NCBI RefSeq assembly: GCF_020379485.1
Contig: NC_063452.1
Location: forward strand, 25,178,770 to 25,242,769
Direction: 5' to 3'
Origin: Brassica napus
Taxonomy: Eukaryota; Streptophyta; Magnoliopsida; Brassicales; Brassicaceae
Length of the DNA: 64,000 nt
Both the position numbers and the translations under genes were made by a program. The notes below the pieces were generated by a model. That model had not been told where the DNA came from and made no database searches. It saw only the letters and a program-made list of their open reading frames with translations. Of this stretch, positions 1-10,371 are shown piece after piece; position 1 is the first letter of the stretch; each line of letters opens with the position of its first letter.

Positions 1-1665
1 AATAACGAAGCTGAATACAAAGCTCTCATCGCTGGTCTCCGTCTTGCAAAAGCAGTTGGTGTGAACAAGATATAAACTTTCTGCGACTCTCAGCTCGTCG
101 CCAATCAATTCAGTGGTGAATACGAGACGAGAAATGACCGAATTAATGCTTACTTACAAGTCGTTCAAAAACTTTCCCAGGATTTCACCAACTGAACCCT
201 CACCAAGATTCCCCGAAGCGACAATTCCTCTGCCGATGCTCTCGCCGCTTTAGCATCAACCTCTGATCCTTCGCTCAGAAGAATGATTCCAGTGGAAAGC
301 ATCGATAAACCAAGTATCGAGTTAGCTATGGGAGTCAACATCATAGATGACCTCGACGAAGAGATGGACATCACCAATGAGATAGACGGACCTACACCCG
401 AAGAAGAAGTTGCGGATCCAATCGATTGGCGCGACGAAATCAAACTCTACATTACCGAGGGAACAACACCAGACAACCGCTGGACTGCACGACGCTTGAA
501 AGCCCGATGTGCACACTATGTCATGTACGACAACGCCCTCTTCAGATGGAGCTCGACCAAAGCATTACTGCGGTGCATACATGGTCAAGAAGTCAGATGG
601 GTCCTCGAAGAGACACACGAAGGCGCAGGTGGTAATCATTCAGGAGGACGAGCCTTAGCCATAAAAATCAAGCGACACAGACATTTCTGGCAGACAATGG
701 TCGTAGATTGCGAAAAATTTGTATCCAAGTGCGAAAAGTGCCAGCGCCATTCCCCTATGATTCATCTACCAACGGAGCTCCTCTTAACCACTACGTCACC
801 ATATCCATTCATGAGATGGGCAATGGACATTGTTGGTCCAATGCCACCATCCAAACAGAAGCGCTATCTCCTGATCATGATTGATTACTTTACCAAATGG
901 GTCGAGACTGAATCATACACAACTATACGCGCCCCCGACGTTCAGAAATTTGTTTGGAAAAACATCATCTGCCGCCACGGTCTCCCATACGAAATCGTCA
1001 CCGATAATGGCTCTCAATTCATCTCAGCGACCTTCGAAAATTTCTGCGCTTTGTGGAAAATCAGATTAAGTAAATCTACACCAAGGAACCCTCAGGGAAA
1101 CAGGCAAGCTGAGGCCACAAACAAGACGATCCTCGACGGAATCAAAAAACGTCTGGAAGAAACGAAAGGAGTTTGGGCTGACGAACTCGACGGCGTTCTC
1201 TGGTCACACCGCACGACACCACGCCGTTCCACGGGTATGACACCATTCTCCCTATCCCATGGAATGGAGGCAATGTCACCAGACGAAGTCAGCATCCCAA
1301 GCCTCCGTCAGCTCACACTCGCCGAAAATGAAGAGCTCAACAACTCAATGATCATCGACCACTTAGACCAAGTTGAAGAAAAACGGGACCAAGCTCTCCT
1401 CCGCGTCCAAAGTTATCAAAACTTGGCCGCTCGATACTATAACAAGAGAGTCAAAGGAAGGTTCTTTCAAATGAATGACCTCGTCATTCGCAAAGTCTTT
1501 GAAAACACTCGCGAGTGGAAACCAGGAAAACTCGGTGCGAACTGGGAAGGTCCATACCTGATTTCGAAAATCATCAAACCAGGTGTCTATGAACTCACCG
1601 AGATGAGCGGAGAGAAGGTCCCGAGATCGTGGAACTCCTTGAATCTCAAGCGATTTTACTACTAA
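1..1665 (+). pseudogene. Tat-type pol 3' part: RNase H remnant and integrase
   Basis: One frame runs from base 1 to the stop at 1663-1665, interrupted by TAA at 73-75 and TGA at 193-195 in the RNase H part, so the polyprotein is broken. From about 283 the frame is open for 460 codons and encodes integrase. Visible parts are an HHCC zinc-binding N-terminus (…NHSGG… followed by CEKC), the catalytic core with MDIVGP, TDNGSQF and the Glu in the NRQAEATN segment, and a C-terminal domain ending LNLKRFYY. The acidic linker after RNase H (about 340-420) is typical of this lineage. The product would insert element cDNA into the genome. Lineage is inferred from integrase style and the long downstream tail. 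Confidence 0.88.
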
Positions 1666-2045
1666 GGAAATCTAAGAAGACCGGCGCACGCCTGATGTAC
1701 CAAAAATAAGACTCCAGGAGGATCCGCCCCCTTAATCCAAGCATTTACTTTACTCGTAAAGGTGAACTACGGTCGGCTTGATCCCCGCCTGTGGGGTACA
1801 TAGGCAACCTATCACGAGGCTCAGCTAGTTCTATAAAAAAAATATATAAAAAAATCTACCTAAGAAGAAGGCACAAGCAAGAAGACAGGCGCACCCCTGA
1901 TATACCAAATATAAGACTCCAGGAGGATCCACCCCTTTTAATCTAAGCATTTACTTTCCTTGTAAAGGCGAACTACGGTCGGCTTGATCCCAGCCTGTGG
2001 GGGTACGTAGGCAACCTCTCATGAGGCTCAGCTAGTTCTATAAAA
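1666..2045 (+). repeat. Tandem duplication of a ~190-bp block carrying a GTACRTAGGCAACCT motif
   Basis: Two diverged copies of one block follow the pol stop, roughly 1670-1845 and 1880-2045. Each has a segment 'aagactccaggaggatcc', then 'ctacggtcggcttgatcc', then a GGGGTACRTAGGCAACCT motif and 'gaggctcagctagttctat'. A closely related string recurs at about 15205-15265 in an unrelated solo LTR, so the motif is shared between gypsy families. No reading frame of note. Function unknown; a role in RNA processing or 3' end formation is only a guess. Confidence 0.75.
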
Positions 2046-2084
2046 AATTCTATATTTTTCAAACAAATATCATGATACGACCAT

Positions 2085-2745
2085 CTCTCACGTAAAAAAA
2101 AATATACGAGATCAGTTCTCAGTGATGCAGCTCCGCGCTCACACTTAACCAAATTTGCAAAAATATACAAGATCCGTTCTCAGTGCTACAGCTCCGCGCT
2201 CACACTTAACTAAATTTACAAAAATATACGAGATCCGTTCTTAGTGCCGTTCTCAGTGCTGCAGCTCCACGCTCACACTTAACTAAATTTGCAAAAATAT
2301 ACAAGATCCGTTCTCAGTGCTGCAGCTCCGCGCTCACACTTAACTAAATTTGCAAAAATATACAAGATCCGTTCTCAGTGCTGCAGCTCCGCGCTCACAC
2401 TTAACTAAATTTGCAAAAATATATGAGATCCGTTCTCAGTGCTGCAGCTCCGCGCTCACACTTAACTAAATTTGCAAAAATATACGAGATCCGTTCTCAG
2501 TGCTGCAGCTCCGCGCTCACACTTAACCAAATTTGCAAAAATATACGTGACCCGTTCCCAGTACTGCAGCTACGCGTTCACACTTAATCAAATTTTCAAA
2601 AAATTATGAGATCTATTCTCAGCGCTGCAGCTCCGCACTCACACTTAATCAAATTTGCAAAAAAAAAAATTACGAGATCCATTCTCAGTGCTGCAGCTCC
2701 GCGCTCACACTTAATCAAATTTGCAAAAATTACGAGATCCGTCCT
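2085..2745 (+). repeat. Tandem array of ~60-bp units, about 11 copies
   Basis: A unit of about 60 bases is repeated head to tail. Its core reads 'gagatccgttctcagtgctgcagctccgc' in two overlapping stretches, followed by 'gctcacacttaac' and 'aaatttgcaaaaatata'. Most inner copies differ by a few bases; edge copies are more diverged. One copy near 2225-2297 has a short internal duplication ('ccgttct-agtg' twice). Short open frames here are by-products of the repeat. Such arrays downstream of pol are common in large Tat elements and vary in copy number. Confidence 0.9.
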
Positions 2746-3009
2746 CAAACGCCAACTCTACAACATCTCAGCGATCAAAGCCATACAAGGAAAAATAAAA
2801 ACAAACATGAAGAATTCAAGCATCATATAAAAGGAGTCCAACATGATCGATCATAATAGCAAAAACCAACAAGAAGACCACCATCCATATCCGAAAAAGA
2901 TCAACATGATCAAATCATAGCAAGCAAATAAAACCAAAGTCTTAAAAAACAGCAACAAAATAAAAGATAGAAGCGGCCACACAGGGCCTCGACAATCACA
3001 CGAACCAAA
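2746..3009. other. Non-coding spacer between tandem array and antisense gene
   Basis: A-rich sequence with no recognisable frame or repeat. It lies just beyond the stop of the antisense gene and would hold that gene's 3' untranslated region and poly(A) signals. Confidence 0.5.
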
Positions 3010-4365
3010 CTACGGGCGCGAAGGAACCTGACCCTCACGCCTCACAGCCGAAGCACATGCACGCTCAGCCACGCGACGACGCTTTGCTTCCTCACGAGGA
3101 CGATCTTCCTCTTTACCTCTCGCCTTAGCCGCATCCTCAATCCCCGCAGTCAGAGAAAGATGAACAGGAGAGAGTGGACGAGTAAAATCAAAGGAAGGGA
3201 GATCAGCCAATTCATTAGGTTCAAACTCAACACGAACAACCAAGTTTGCCTTCTCTTTCCTCTGGACCAATTCATTCTCAAGATGCTTAACCTTACCATC
3301 AGGAATACTTATTCCCTCTTTCCTCCTCCTGGCAGCATCAAGCACTCCCATGATCTGATTCAATCCATGCATAGACGTGCGAACAACCTTCTGATTCTCC
3401 ACATACCTCCGCACCTTTTTCATATGAGAATTGAAAGTAGCCAGCACATCATCATGTCTTGTTACTGCCCAACGATACTTCCTGCTCGCCACTTCCTTTT
3501 CCTTCTTAAAACGTTCCAAGTCGACCGCTTGACGCTTCTTCACCCGCTCAGCTTCCAAAGCTATCTTTGCAGTGAGTTTTTCAACTTCTTCCAATGCATC
3601 CGAGGACACTTTCTTCTCAGCCTCATACTTGCCGCACAGAGCCGCCTTTTCCTCGGAATTATCAGCCTTGTCCTTAATAGAAGCAAGCTTAGCCTTCGTT
3701 TTCTCAAGCTCCGCCTTCACCTCTTCAAGCTCCTCATCTTGATTAACCACCAATTTGTTCGCAAATTTTGTAGCCTGCACAAAAACAATACATAAAATTC
3801 TTTATTTCGAAACCACAAACTCATAAAATTAAGAAAAGCACACAAAAAAATTTGAAGAGAGAAACAATTATCTTACAATGGCCAAGTGACGAGCGAACTC
3901 TTGATACCACTCACCACGCCTAACTTGGTCAAAAGGCAAACCATCAACACCACCAGGTGATTGAAACAACTTGAAAAGATCACCACATCCCGAGGACAAA
4001 CCGTTGAACGAATGCTCAAACGGTTCAAACGTAGCCTTCTCCGCAGCAGGCAACTCAACCACCGAAGGCAGCTCAACATCAGAGCTCGCAACTTTGCAAG
4101 ATTTCGAAGCCGGCGCGTCCTTGGATGAATGACCAGCGGCAGCTCTTTTCTTCACAACCTTCTCACTGCCAGCAACAACAACCTCCCTTCCAGAAACACC
4201 AGTGGGCGGTACAGGAGATGTCGTGCTAGTAAGACCCATAACAATATTACGAGCAGATGTCAAAAGTTCCACACCGGGGGTACCAGACTAAACAACAGAA
4301 GCATCGGCACTACCTCCAGCAAAACAGTCAACCAAACTCGGAATCTCGCTCAAATCCATCTTCCT
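3010..4365 (-). pseudogene. Antisense gene of the Tat element, 3' exons: coiled-coil part
   Basis: Two open blocks on the minus strand, 4272-3868 and 3780-3010, look like consecutive exons of the gene starting further right. The second block (256 codons) is a long heptad-rich coiled coil: many E/K residues, with segments such as EELEEVKAELEKTKAKLA near its start and a basic RRRVAERA stretch near its end. In the block near 4365-4270 a TAG interrupts the frame before SGTPGVELL. The spacer 3867-3781 is AT-rich and could be an intron. Homology beyond a coiled coil is not recognised. Coiled-coil C-termini are typical of plant antisense-ORF proteins with a 'putative gypsy type transposon' domain. 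Confidence 0.6.
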
Positions 4366-4645
4366 CCAACAAGCTACATTCGTAAAAAAGAAAACCGTAC
4401 AAAATCAGTGACGTTTCAGAGCCAAGATCAAGCAATCAAAGGCATTTAACCCAGCAAAAAAAAAAGAAAAAAAAAAGAAAAGAAAGAGTGTATATTTTCA
4501 ACCTGAGTCAATAAACGGAATGCACTGCCAAACCTCCGACCGCCAGGCCTTAAAGTAGTCCACGCACTCACTATCACCAGGAGCAAGAGGAACACCAACT
4601 AAGTGACGACCTACAAAACAAGACAACAGTCAAATAAGAATTTTT

Positions 4646-5860
4646 TTAAACAAATACACCTATAAGAATTAAACTACCATTGTAAGATTTCCAACTACTC
4701 CTAAAAGGGGCACTCATATCAGAAACATCAGGAACCGGCGAAGTTGCAATTCGAACATAAAAAAACTTCTTAATCCAACATAAAGTTTTTCTCTTCCTCT
4801 CCCTTACAGCACCACAGCCAGTCTTCATAGACACATAAAAAGCCCCATCCGTCTTATCACACCGAGTAATATGCGCTATACGTTCAAACAAACATAGGCT
4901 CATGTGAACACCAATATCCGTGGCCGTGAACAGAGCCGCAACTATATTTCGAATTGCAGCAGGAGTAAGTTGAGCCAGTGCAATAAGATGATCATCACAA
5001 TACGCCAGCAGCAACCTCGGGAGGGGAAACCACAAATGATACTCGGTGAACCAGAAGTCATAAACACAAAGCCACCCATCCGGAACCGTCCACGGACGTT
5101 CATCCTCGCCGGGAATACGCGCTTTTATGACGCCATTACAACAACAGTTGGCTGAGATCCACTTGATTGTATCATCATCAACAATAGAAGGAAATGACTC
5201 CGATGGATCCGGATGATTAACAAGAGGACCTATGAAACTCCTAGGCCTTTCCCTCGCCTTCCTAACCCTCGTTTTCTTCTTCTTCACATAGCCACAAGGA
5301 TCACCAAAGGCATCAAGCGAATCAGCATGGGAGGCAGCCAAGCTTTCTTGTTTTATTTTTCTCAAAATATCGATAACGTTGGCTCGACGATCACTGCCTC
5401 CATCGGCATCATCCCTCTCATCGCCTACAACAGCGATTCCTAGACTACCACTAACACCGCTTTGCTCACCACTAAAACTATCCTGCTCATCACTAAAATC
5501 ATCACACTCACCACTAAAATCACTACGTTCATCAAAACCATCTTGGTCACCCATCTCATCATCTCCAACAGCATCATAATCACCGTCACTAGCAAACTTT
5601 TCTTGCTCACTTTCCTCACCAACATTAACGTCACTGGTTCCATTCTGCTTATCATCGGCGTCTCCCAGAGCACCATCATCTTCAACATCAACGTTTTCAA
5701 CATCATCATCTCGTCTATCATCTCCAGCGGCATTATCAAATTCACTATCAGCACCATCCACAGATTCCTCACTATGAGAACTCGAGTGCGAACTACCATC
5801 AGAGGAACTCGTAGTTTTCGACGACGACTCTCTCGCTCGAGAGGATTTCGCCAACTGCAT
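4646..5860 (-). pseudogene. Antisense gene of the Tat element: 'putative gypsy type transposon' (Transposase_28-like) domain
   Basis: A 404-codon open frame. The first ~200 residues are very acidic and serine-rich (runs of D, E and S). Residues about 205-395 resemble the plant family named 'putative gypsy type transposon' (Pfam Transposase_28), with the pattern WFPLPRLLLAYCDDHLIALAQL followed by a helix-rich region. The frame probably splices out after SWKSYN, where a 'gtagttt' donor occurs, into a short block at about 4612-4500 that starts after a 'ttgtag' acceptor. It lies opposite to pol, downstream of it, as reported for antisense ORFs of Tat elements. Function is unknown. Family call is by pattern recall and needs a profile search. 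Confidence 0.6.
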
Positions 5861-5911
5861 CTACTCATGTTCCCAAACAGTTTCCAACATAGTCTTCTTC
5901 ACCAAAGATGA

Positions 5912-6901
5912 CTAACTCGAGACAACAGGAAGCGTTTTCAAAGACAACTTCGACCCTCCAACACCAGGCTCCGCCACCAAATTTGTCCTGTGCTCATCAA
6001 AAAGAAACCTGGTCCCTTCCTCGATCAAACTCGCGCTTACCCTGTCTTCTGCTTCACTTCCCGTAAGAGTACCTAACTCAACAACAATGACAGATTCGGC
6101 AATCTCCGACCACGACTTGCGGCCATCAGCAAGCTCCATCTTACGAACTAACAAAGACAGCTGCTCACAAGCAACCTTCCCATCCAACGGCATACCAATC
6201 GACGAACTCAGCTCCGACTTTTCCATCACCGACGGCATGCTTGGCACAACAGAAGATAAGTTCGGAATGAGAGACGGGCTCGAACCAGTAGACGACGAGC
6301 TCAACCCCACCTCACCGCGACACGGCTCTATCGACAACGGCAAGCTTGGGACAGCAAGCGACAAGCTCGAACCAAGAAATGAGCTAGGAACAGACGAGCT
6401 TGAAACAAAAGCCGAGCTCGTCCCCACCAATGGCAAGCTCGTGCCCTCCGCATCCAGACCACACTCTTTCATCGACAAAGGATCCGAAGCAGCAACAGAC
6501 GAGATCGAACTCGAAGCCACCATCGACGAGTTCGGAGCAACAGGAGATGAGCTTGGAATCGCCACTAACGAGTGTGGAGCAACAGGAGACGAACTCAGAG
6601 CCAACATTGACAAGCTCGGAGCCGCCATTGACGAGTTCGGGACATCAGGAGGTGAGCTCGGAGCCGCCATCGACGAGCTCGGGACATCAGGAGGTGAGCT
6701 CGGAGCTGCCATCGACGAGCTCGGAACATCAGGAGGCGAACTTGGATCCGCCATCGACGAGCTCGTAACAACAGGAGATGAGCTTGAAGCCGCCATTAAC
6801 GAGTTCGAAGCAACATGAGACGAATTCTGAACCACCGTTGACGAGCTCGGAGCCGCCATTAACAAGCTCGTGACATCAGGCGGCAAGCTCGGCGCCACCA
6901 T
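5912..6901 (-). CDS. Ser/Pro-rich low-complexity frame upstream of the antisense gene
   Basis: A 329-codon open frame, most of it low-complexity Ser/Pro/Ala/Val with a repeated 14-residue unit of the form MAAPSSPPDVPSSS (42-bp DNA units near 6620-6760). The last ~100 residues are more ordinary, with KSWSEIAESVIVVELG. It ends with a stop 50 bases before the next antisense frame, so it may be a separate 5' exon or a first cistron. The 42-bp repetition shows recent slippage or unequal exchange. No family recognised; it may partly be an artefact of repeat-derived open sequence. Confidence 0.4.
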   Translation of the reverse strand: MVAPSLPPDVTSLLMAAPSSSTVVQNSSHVASNSLMAASSSSPVVTSSSMADPSSPPDVPSSSMAAPSSPPDVPSSSMAAPSSPPDVPNSSMAAPSLSMLALSSSPVAPHSLVAIPSSSPVAPNSSMVASSSISSVAASDPLSMKECGLDAEGTSLPLVGTSSAFVSSSSVPSSFLGSSLSLAVPSLPLSIEPCRGEVGLSSSSTGSSPSLIPNLSSVVPSMPSVMEKSELSSSIGMPLDGKVACEQLSLLVRKMELADGRKSWSEIAESVIVVELGTLTGSEAEDRVSASLIEEGTRFLFDEHRTNLVAEPGVGGSKLSLKTLPVVSS

Positions 6902-6929
6902 TGACGAACTCTTCTCAAACCTTCTACGG

Positions 6930-7190
6930 GTGACGAGCTCAACCCCTTTTTAAACGAGCTCAGCCTCTCTTCTCCCACACCTCAGAACACGACCTCAACC
7001 CCTTTTCAAACGAACTCAGCCTCTCTTCTCCCACACCTCAGAACACGACCTCAACCCCTTTTCAAACGAACTTAGCCTCTCTTCCCCACATCACAGACCA
7101 CGACCAAACAACCTTTTTTTTAAAAAAAACGAGCTCAACCTCTCTTCTCTCACACCACAGACCACGACCAAAACCCCTTGCTTCCGCCTG
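6930..7190. repeat. Short tandem repeats (~56 bp, about 4 copies)
   Basis: Repeated units begin 'ctcaaccccttttcaaacga' and continue 'ctcagcctctcttctccc' and 'acctcagaacacgac'. Copies 2 and 3 are almost identical; the fourth is diverged. They sit just upstream of the antisense gene and could be part of its promoter or leader. Confidence 0.75.
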
Positions 7191-7527
7191 TTTTCAACGA
7201 GCACAGCCCTTTTTAGAAAAAAAAAAATGGCGGCAGAGAAGAGATAGGGAGCAAGGAGGACCACTCAAAAAAAAAAAATATAAAAACACCGATAAAAGAT
7301 AAAAAGACAAGACACAAAAGAAAGTTTTTTTTTTTTTAACTTGCTTCCAAATGGGGGACAAAAACTAAAAAAAATAAGAGACCCAACCATCACTTATATA
7401 GGAAAGGAAAAACGTGTTGCCCTATTTCCCGACAATTCCCGAGCCTGACCTGATTTTCTCAGACAGAAGATTCCAGTAAGAATTCACCAAGATTCCACAC
7501 TTGGCAAACTGTGGGGGGGGAGACAAT
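7191..7527 (+). other. Internal 3' end of the Tat element with polypurine tract
   Basis: Non-coding, A-rich sequence ending in 'gtgggggggg aga' at 7511-7523, the polypurine tract priming plus-strand DNA synthesis, directly before the LTR. No open frame of interest. Confidence 0.7.
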
Positions 7528-7883
7528 TGTTGGAGATGAGCTTAGCACAGGTCCATTAAGAGCTAAGCCCAAAATCAGGCCCGACCAGTTAAACAACAAT
7601 TGATGATTTCGCTAGAAGACAAAACGTACGTCACTATAAATAGAAGACGTCAGACTCATTGAAAGGACAGCCAGAAACGTACAGAAAGTACAGAAAATGA
7701 GAGCATCGCCTCTTCATCATAGACAAAGTGTTGGACGATCTCGACCACGTCCAGACGACCTCAGACCATAAAATAGAAAGATACTTGTTTAGACGAACTG
7801 TTTAAACGAGCATCTTTAGTTCTTGTAATTGACCGAGCTTGTTTATTCTTGACTATTAATACGAAAATCTCCACCCCTTTACA
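7528..7883 (+). repeat. 3' LTR of the Tat element
   Basis: Starts TGTTGGAGATGAGC after the polypurine tract and most simply ends CCCCTTTACA at 7883 (TG…CA), 356 bp. A TATA-like 'tataaata' lies at 7635-7642, and 'gtacagaaagtacagaaaatgagagc' style sequence follows near the expected start of transcription. The LTR ends 14 bases before the stop codon of the convergent ATL56-like gene. The exact 3' boundary cannot be confirmed without the 5' LTR. Confidence 0.75.
7635..7642 (+). promoter_or_regulatory. TATA box of the Tat LTR
   Basis: 'tataaata' inside the LTR, about 107 bases from its 5' end. It would drive element transcription rightwards, towards the 3' end of the convergent ATL56-like gene. 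Confidence 0.6.
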
Positions 7884-7896
7884 TCATTTATAAATA

Positions 7897-8391
7897 TTAC
7901 ATCATACCGGATATGGAAACAACACTAACCCTAGCTCTGCAAACAGGACAAGTCGCGGCTTTGAGCAACCAAGTGTCCACACACTTCCGATGGAACACGT
8001 GTCCGCAGCCGGGAAGGTTCCGACACCATTGTCCCTGTCTGAACCCATCAAGACAAACCACGCAATCGCTTCCGTACCTTGTGGTGGGTTCGTAGAATTT
8101 GAATTCTGGAAGCTTTTTAACGAATCTTGAAGATAAACCATCAGAGAATACGTGGCGGCGGTTACGTCGGCGACGTCGTAGGTGGCGATGGAGAGAGGAG
8201 ATGAGGAAAGGGAGAAGAAGAAGAGATGCGATGCTGAGAAGGAGGAGGAAGAGAAAGAATACTGATATCATGATAGCGCCTACGAGGAAGAGAGAGAGAA
8301 TTTTCGTTTTGGGCTTTGGCGGTGGTGGTGGTGGAGACGCCGAGGTATACGGTGTCTCGCCGTAGATTCTGTTATCATTCGTCGGAGGCAT
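7897..8391 (-). CDS. ATL56: RING-H2 finger protein, ATL family (ATL56-like)
   Basis: An uninterrupted 164-residue frame, no intron, as usual for ATL genes. Residues about 17-28 are a proline run. Residues about 30-64 form a long hydrophobic segment, a membrane anchor, followed by a basic stretch (HRHLRRRRRNRR). The C-terminal half has a canonical RING-H2 finger: CVVC, 15 residues, C-G-H, two residues, H, two residues, C, ten residues, CPVC, all eight ligands present. ATL proteins are membrane-bound E3 ubiquitin ligases that recruit E2 enzymes through this finger. The N-terminus MPPTNDNRIYGETPYTSA matches my memory of Arabidopsis ATL56 (At2g18670), supported by the PNP-A gene next to it. The start is the first ATG of the frame. 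The retrotransposon LTR lies 14 bases past the stop, so the native 3' UTR is displaced. Confidence 0.9.
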   Translation of the reverse strand: MPPTNDNRIYGETPYTSASPPPPPPKPKTKILSLFLVGAIMISVFFLFLLLLSIASLLLLPFLISSLHRHLRRRRRNRRHVFSDGLSSRFVKKLPEFKFYEPTTRYGSDCVVCLDGFRQGQWCRNLPGCGHVFHRKCVDTWLLKAATCPVCRARVSVVSISGMM

Positions 8392-8731
8392 CGCACAATA
8401 AAAAGAATTCGTTTTTGGCTTCTCTGTCTTGTTTCTTTTACACCTGAATCTAATGGGAAAAGCTGAACACGGAATGCTTCGATATTTTTGTGAGCTGAAG
8501 TTCTAAAAATGAGAGATATTTCTTTTTTGAAACATGACGCAATCATAAAGTTTACAGAGAAACGGTCATGTGTCAGTGATTTTTAATTTTACTTTGGGCT
8601 TTGGATCATGTGAAAGCACTTTTAATATGGTTTTGTTTTGGCTCCATGTCGGAAATTTATAACAGGTATGTATCGAGCTATATAATAATACCTTCTTTTT
8701 CTTTTTTGAGCAACATAATAATAATACCTTA
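8392..8731 (-). promoter_or_regulatory. 5' flank of the ATL56-like gene
   Basis: About 340 bases of host sequence remain between the start codon and the target duplication of the hAT element. A T/C-rich leader precedes the ATG. I see no certain TATA box. The original shared intergenic region with PNP-A resumes only at 15871 and 22373, so distal promoter elements are split off. Confidence 0.45.
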
Positions 8732-9421
8732 TGTCTGTCTAGGCGTGGGCATATTAACCGAAACCCAAATCCGAACCGATCCAAAAAATTCAAACCGAAA
8801 ACCGAACCGAAGTTTAAAAAAACCCGAACAGGTTTAGGATTCAACCAGTCCGGATATCCGTACCCGATTGGTTATATCCGATACCCGAACCAATTACCCG
8901 AAGTACCCGAATATATATATTACTAACCCTAAGCTTACATCTTCCATTCTCATTCATCTTTCCGTCTTCTCTTTCTTCAACGTATATGTTCAATACATAC
9001 TTAAACTCATTTTATGACCGATTACATGTACGAATCACTATACTTTGCGATTTTGATTTATGTTTGACTACAAGTAGGATTTGCGGTTTGTTTTTTATTT
9101 GTTCTTTACACATGCATGAGCTCAAACATTCATGATTATCCAGGTTTGATTTCTGTTTAATTTTGATGTCTTTTTTATTTTGATTTATGAATAGATGGAT
9201 TTTTTACCATTTTCTATTCAGGATAATACAAATAGAAATTACACAAAGAAAAAGAATACAAACTCGTGTTCCTCAACGTAATAACAAATCAGAAAGATCA
9301 TAAATCTTATATTAAGTTGTTCAATCTTCTAACTTCAACAATATTGTTTCTAGTCTCACAAAGGCAAATCAAGGATAAATAGATTTTTTTTATTTGTTAC
9401 ACAGTTCGGTTATACCCGAAA

Positions 9422-10358
9422 TGTTAAATTGAAGAAAGAAATGGAGCCAAAGGAGGAGTTGAGTTGAGTTTGGGTCTTGTGCAAGAATAGGGCAAGTCTT
9501 CCAGAGATTGTCTGATAGGCTTCAGGAGTGTTATAGAAGGGCTTCAGAGGAGTCTAAGATACTATGAAGCTGGTGCAAACATAGGGTCAAGTCCAGGAGG
9601 GACTTAGACACCATTTGGAGATAGTTGGGTGATAGTGCGAAAATAAGGTGAGGTACAGACAGGTGGTCCGTACCATCGACCGTACTTGTTCCGGATAAAC
9701 CCGAAGTGAAGAAGTGCAAAGATAGGGCGCCGGTTCAGAAAGAAGAGAGGCGACCTGAGCTGTAGCAGCTTGTGGACGTTTGTGGATAAGGCCAGGCTGT
9801 CATGAGCTGAAGTGAGCTGCAAAGTTAAAGGAGCATGGACCATGTATCTGGTCTGATACATGGGAATGTTCATAGGAGCTTATAAGCAGCCAATCAGAAG
9901 CCAGCCCTTGCCTTGGCCAGATTTGAATTAACCAATCAGACACCATCATCTATCATCCAATCACAAGACATCACACAAATTGCAAACTCACCCTCCATCC
10001 TAGCCATCCATTCATCTCAAGTTATTTCTATCCATTAGATTAAGGGTTTATGTAATTGCAAAGTGTAAAACCTATATAAAGGCTATGCAGTGGCGATTTG
10101 TAACCCTAAGGGAGTAAGGGGGATTCCCCCTCTCCACTTCATGAATGAAAAACTTGTTCTTGAATCTGAAACCTAATCTCTAATCTCTTATTCTCCTAAT
10201 CTCCCAGTCACTTAATCTCTGTTCCTAAGTCTCTTATTCTCTCATAAACACTCTCATCAATCTCTCTTTCTAAATCACCTAGAGCAAGCTCTCATCTTTC
10301 TCCATTGGAGTTTATACACACACATACAACCAGAGAAGAGAACTCTACAAATCTCATA
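9422..10358 (+). repeat. 5' LTR of the LARD-like element
   Basis: 937 bp, starting TGTTAAATTGAAG and ending ACAAATCTCATA directly before the primer site. TATA box 'tatataaa' at 10073-10080. The copy at 13331 is nearly identical across the shared parts, indicating a fairly young insertion. Confidence 0.88.
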
Positions 10359-10371
10359 TGGAATCAGAGCC
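10359..10371 (+). other. Primer binding site (initiator tRNA-Met type)
   Basis: 'tggaatcagagcc' directly abuts the 5' LTR and differs by one base from the usual TGGTATCAGAGC start of plant primer sites. Confidence 0.75.

Larger units (their letters stand above)
1..7883 (+). mobile_element. Ty3/gypsy LTR retrotransposon, Tat/Ogre type (5' part outside window)
   Basis: The element enters the window inside the RNase H region of pol and ends with a 3' LTR at 7528-7883. Pol ends at 1665, leaving about 5.9 kb of internal sequence before the LTR. That tail holds a duplicated block, a tandem array, a spliced gene on the opposite strand and a G-rich polypurine tract at 7511-7523. A long 3' tail with an antisense gene is known from Tat-lineage elements such as Grande, which is why I place it there. 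The 5' LTR, primer site, gag, protease and reverse transcriptase lie upstream of the window. The target duplication cannot be checked because the left flank is missing. Frame breaks in pol show it is not autonomous. Confidence 0.85.

Noticed and set aside
2085..2745. Regularly spaced 60-bp repeats resembling a CRISPR array
   Set aside because: The whole unit is repeated without unique spacers, in a plant retrotransposon; it is an ordinary tandem array.
6087..6818. Long plus-strand frame with repeated ELGAAIDELGTSGG peptides
   Set aside because: It is the antisense shadow of the Ser/Pro-rich repeat frame; repeats keep several frames open. Neither strand is certain, but the minus one fits the antisense gene.
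9531..9873. Minus-strand frame repeated at 13513-13782
   Set aside because: Both copies lie in the two LTRs of the LARD-like element; shared because the LTRs are duplicates, not because a protein is conserved.
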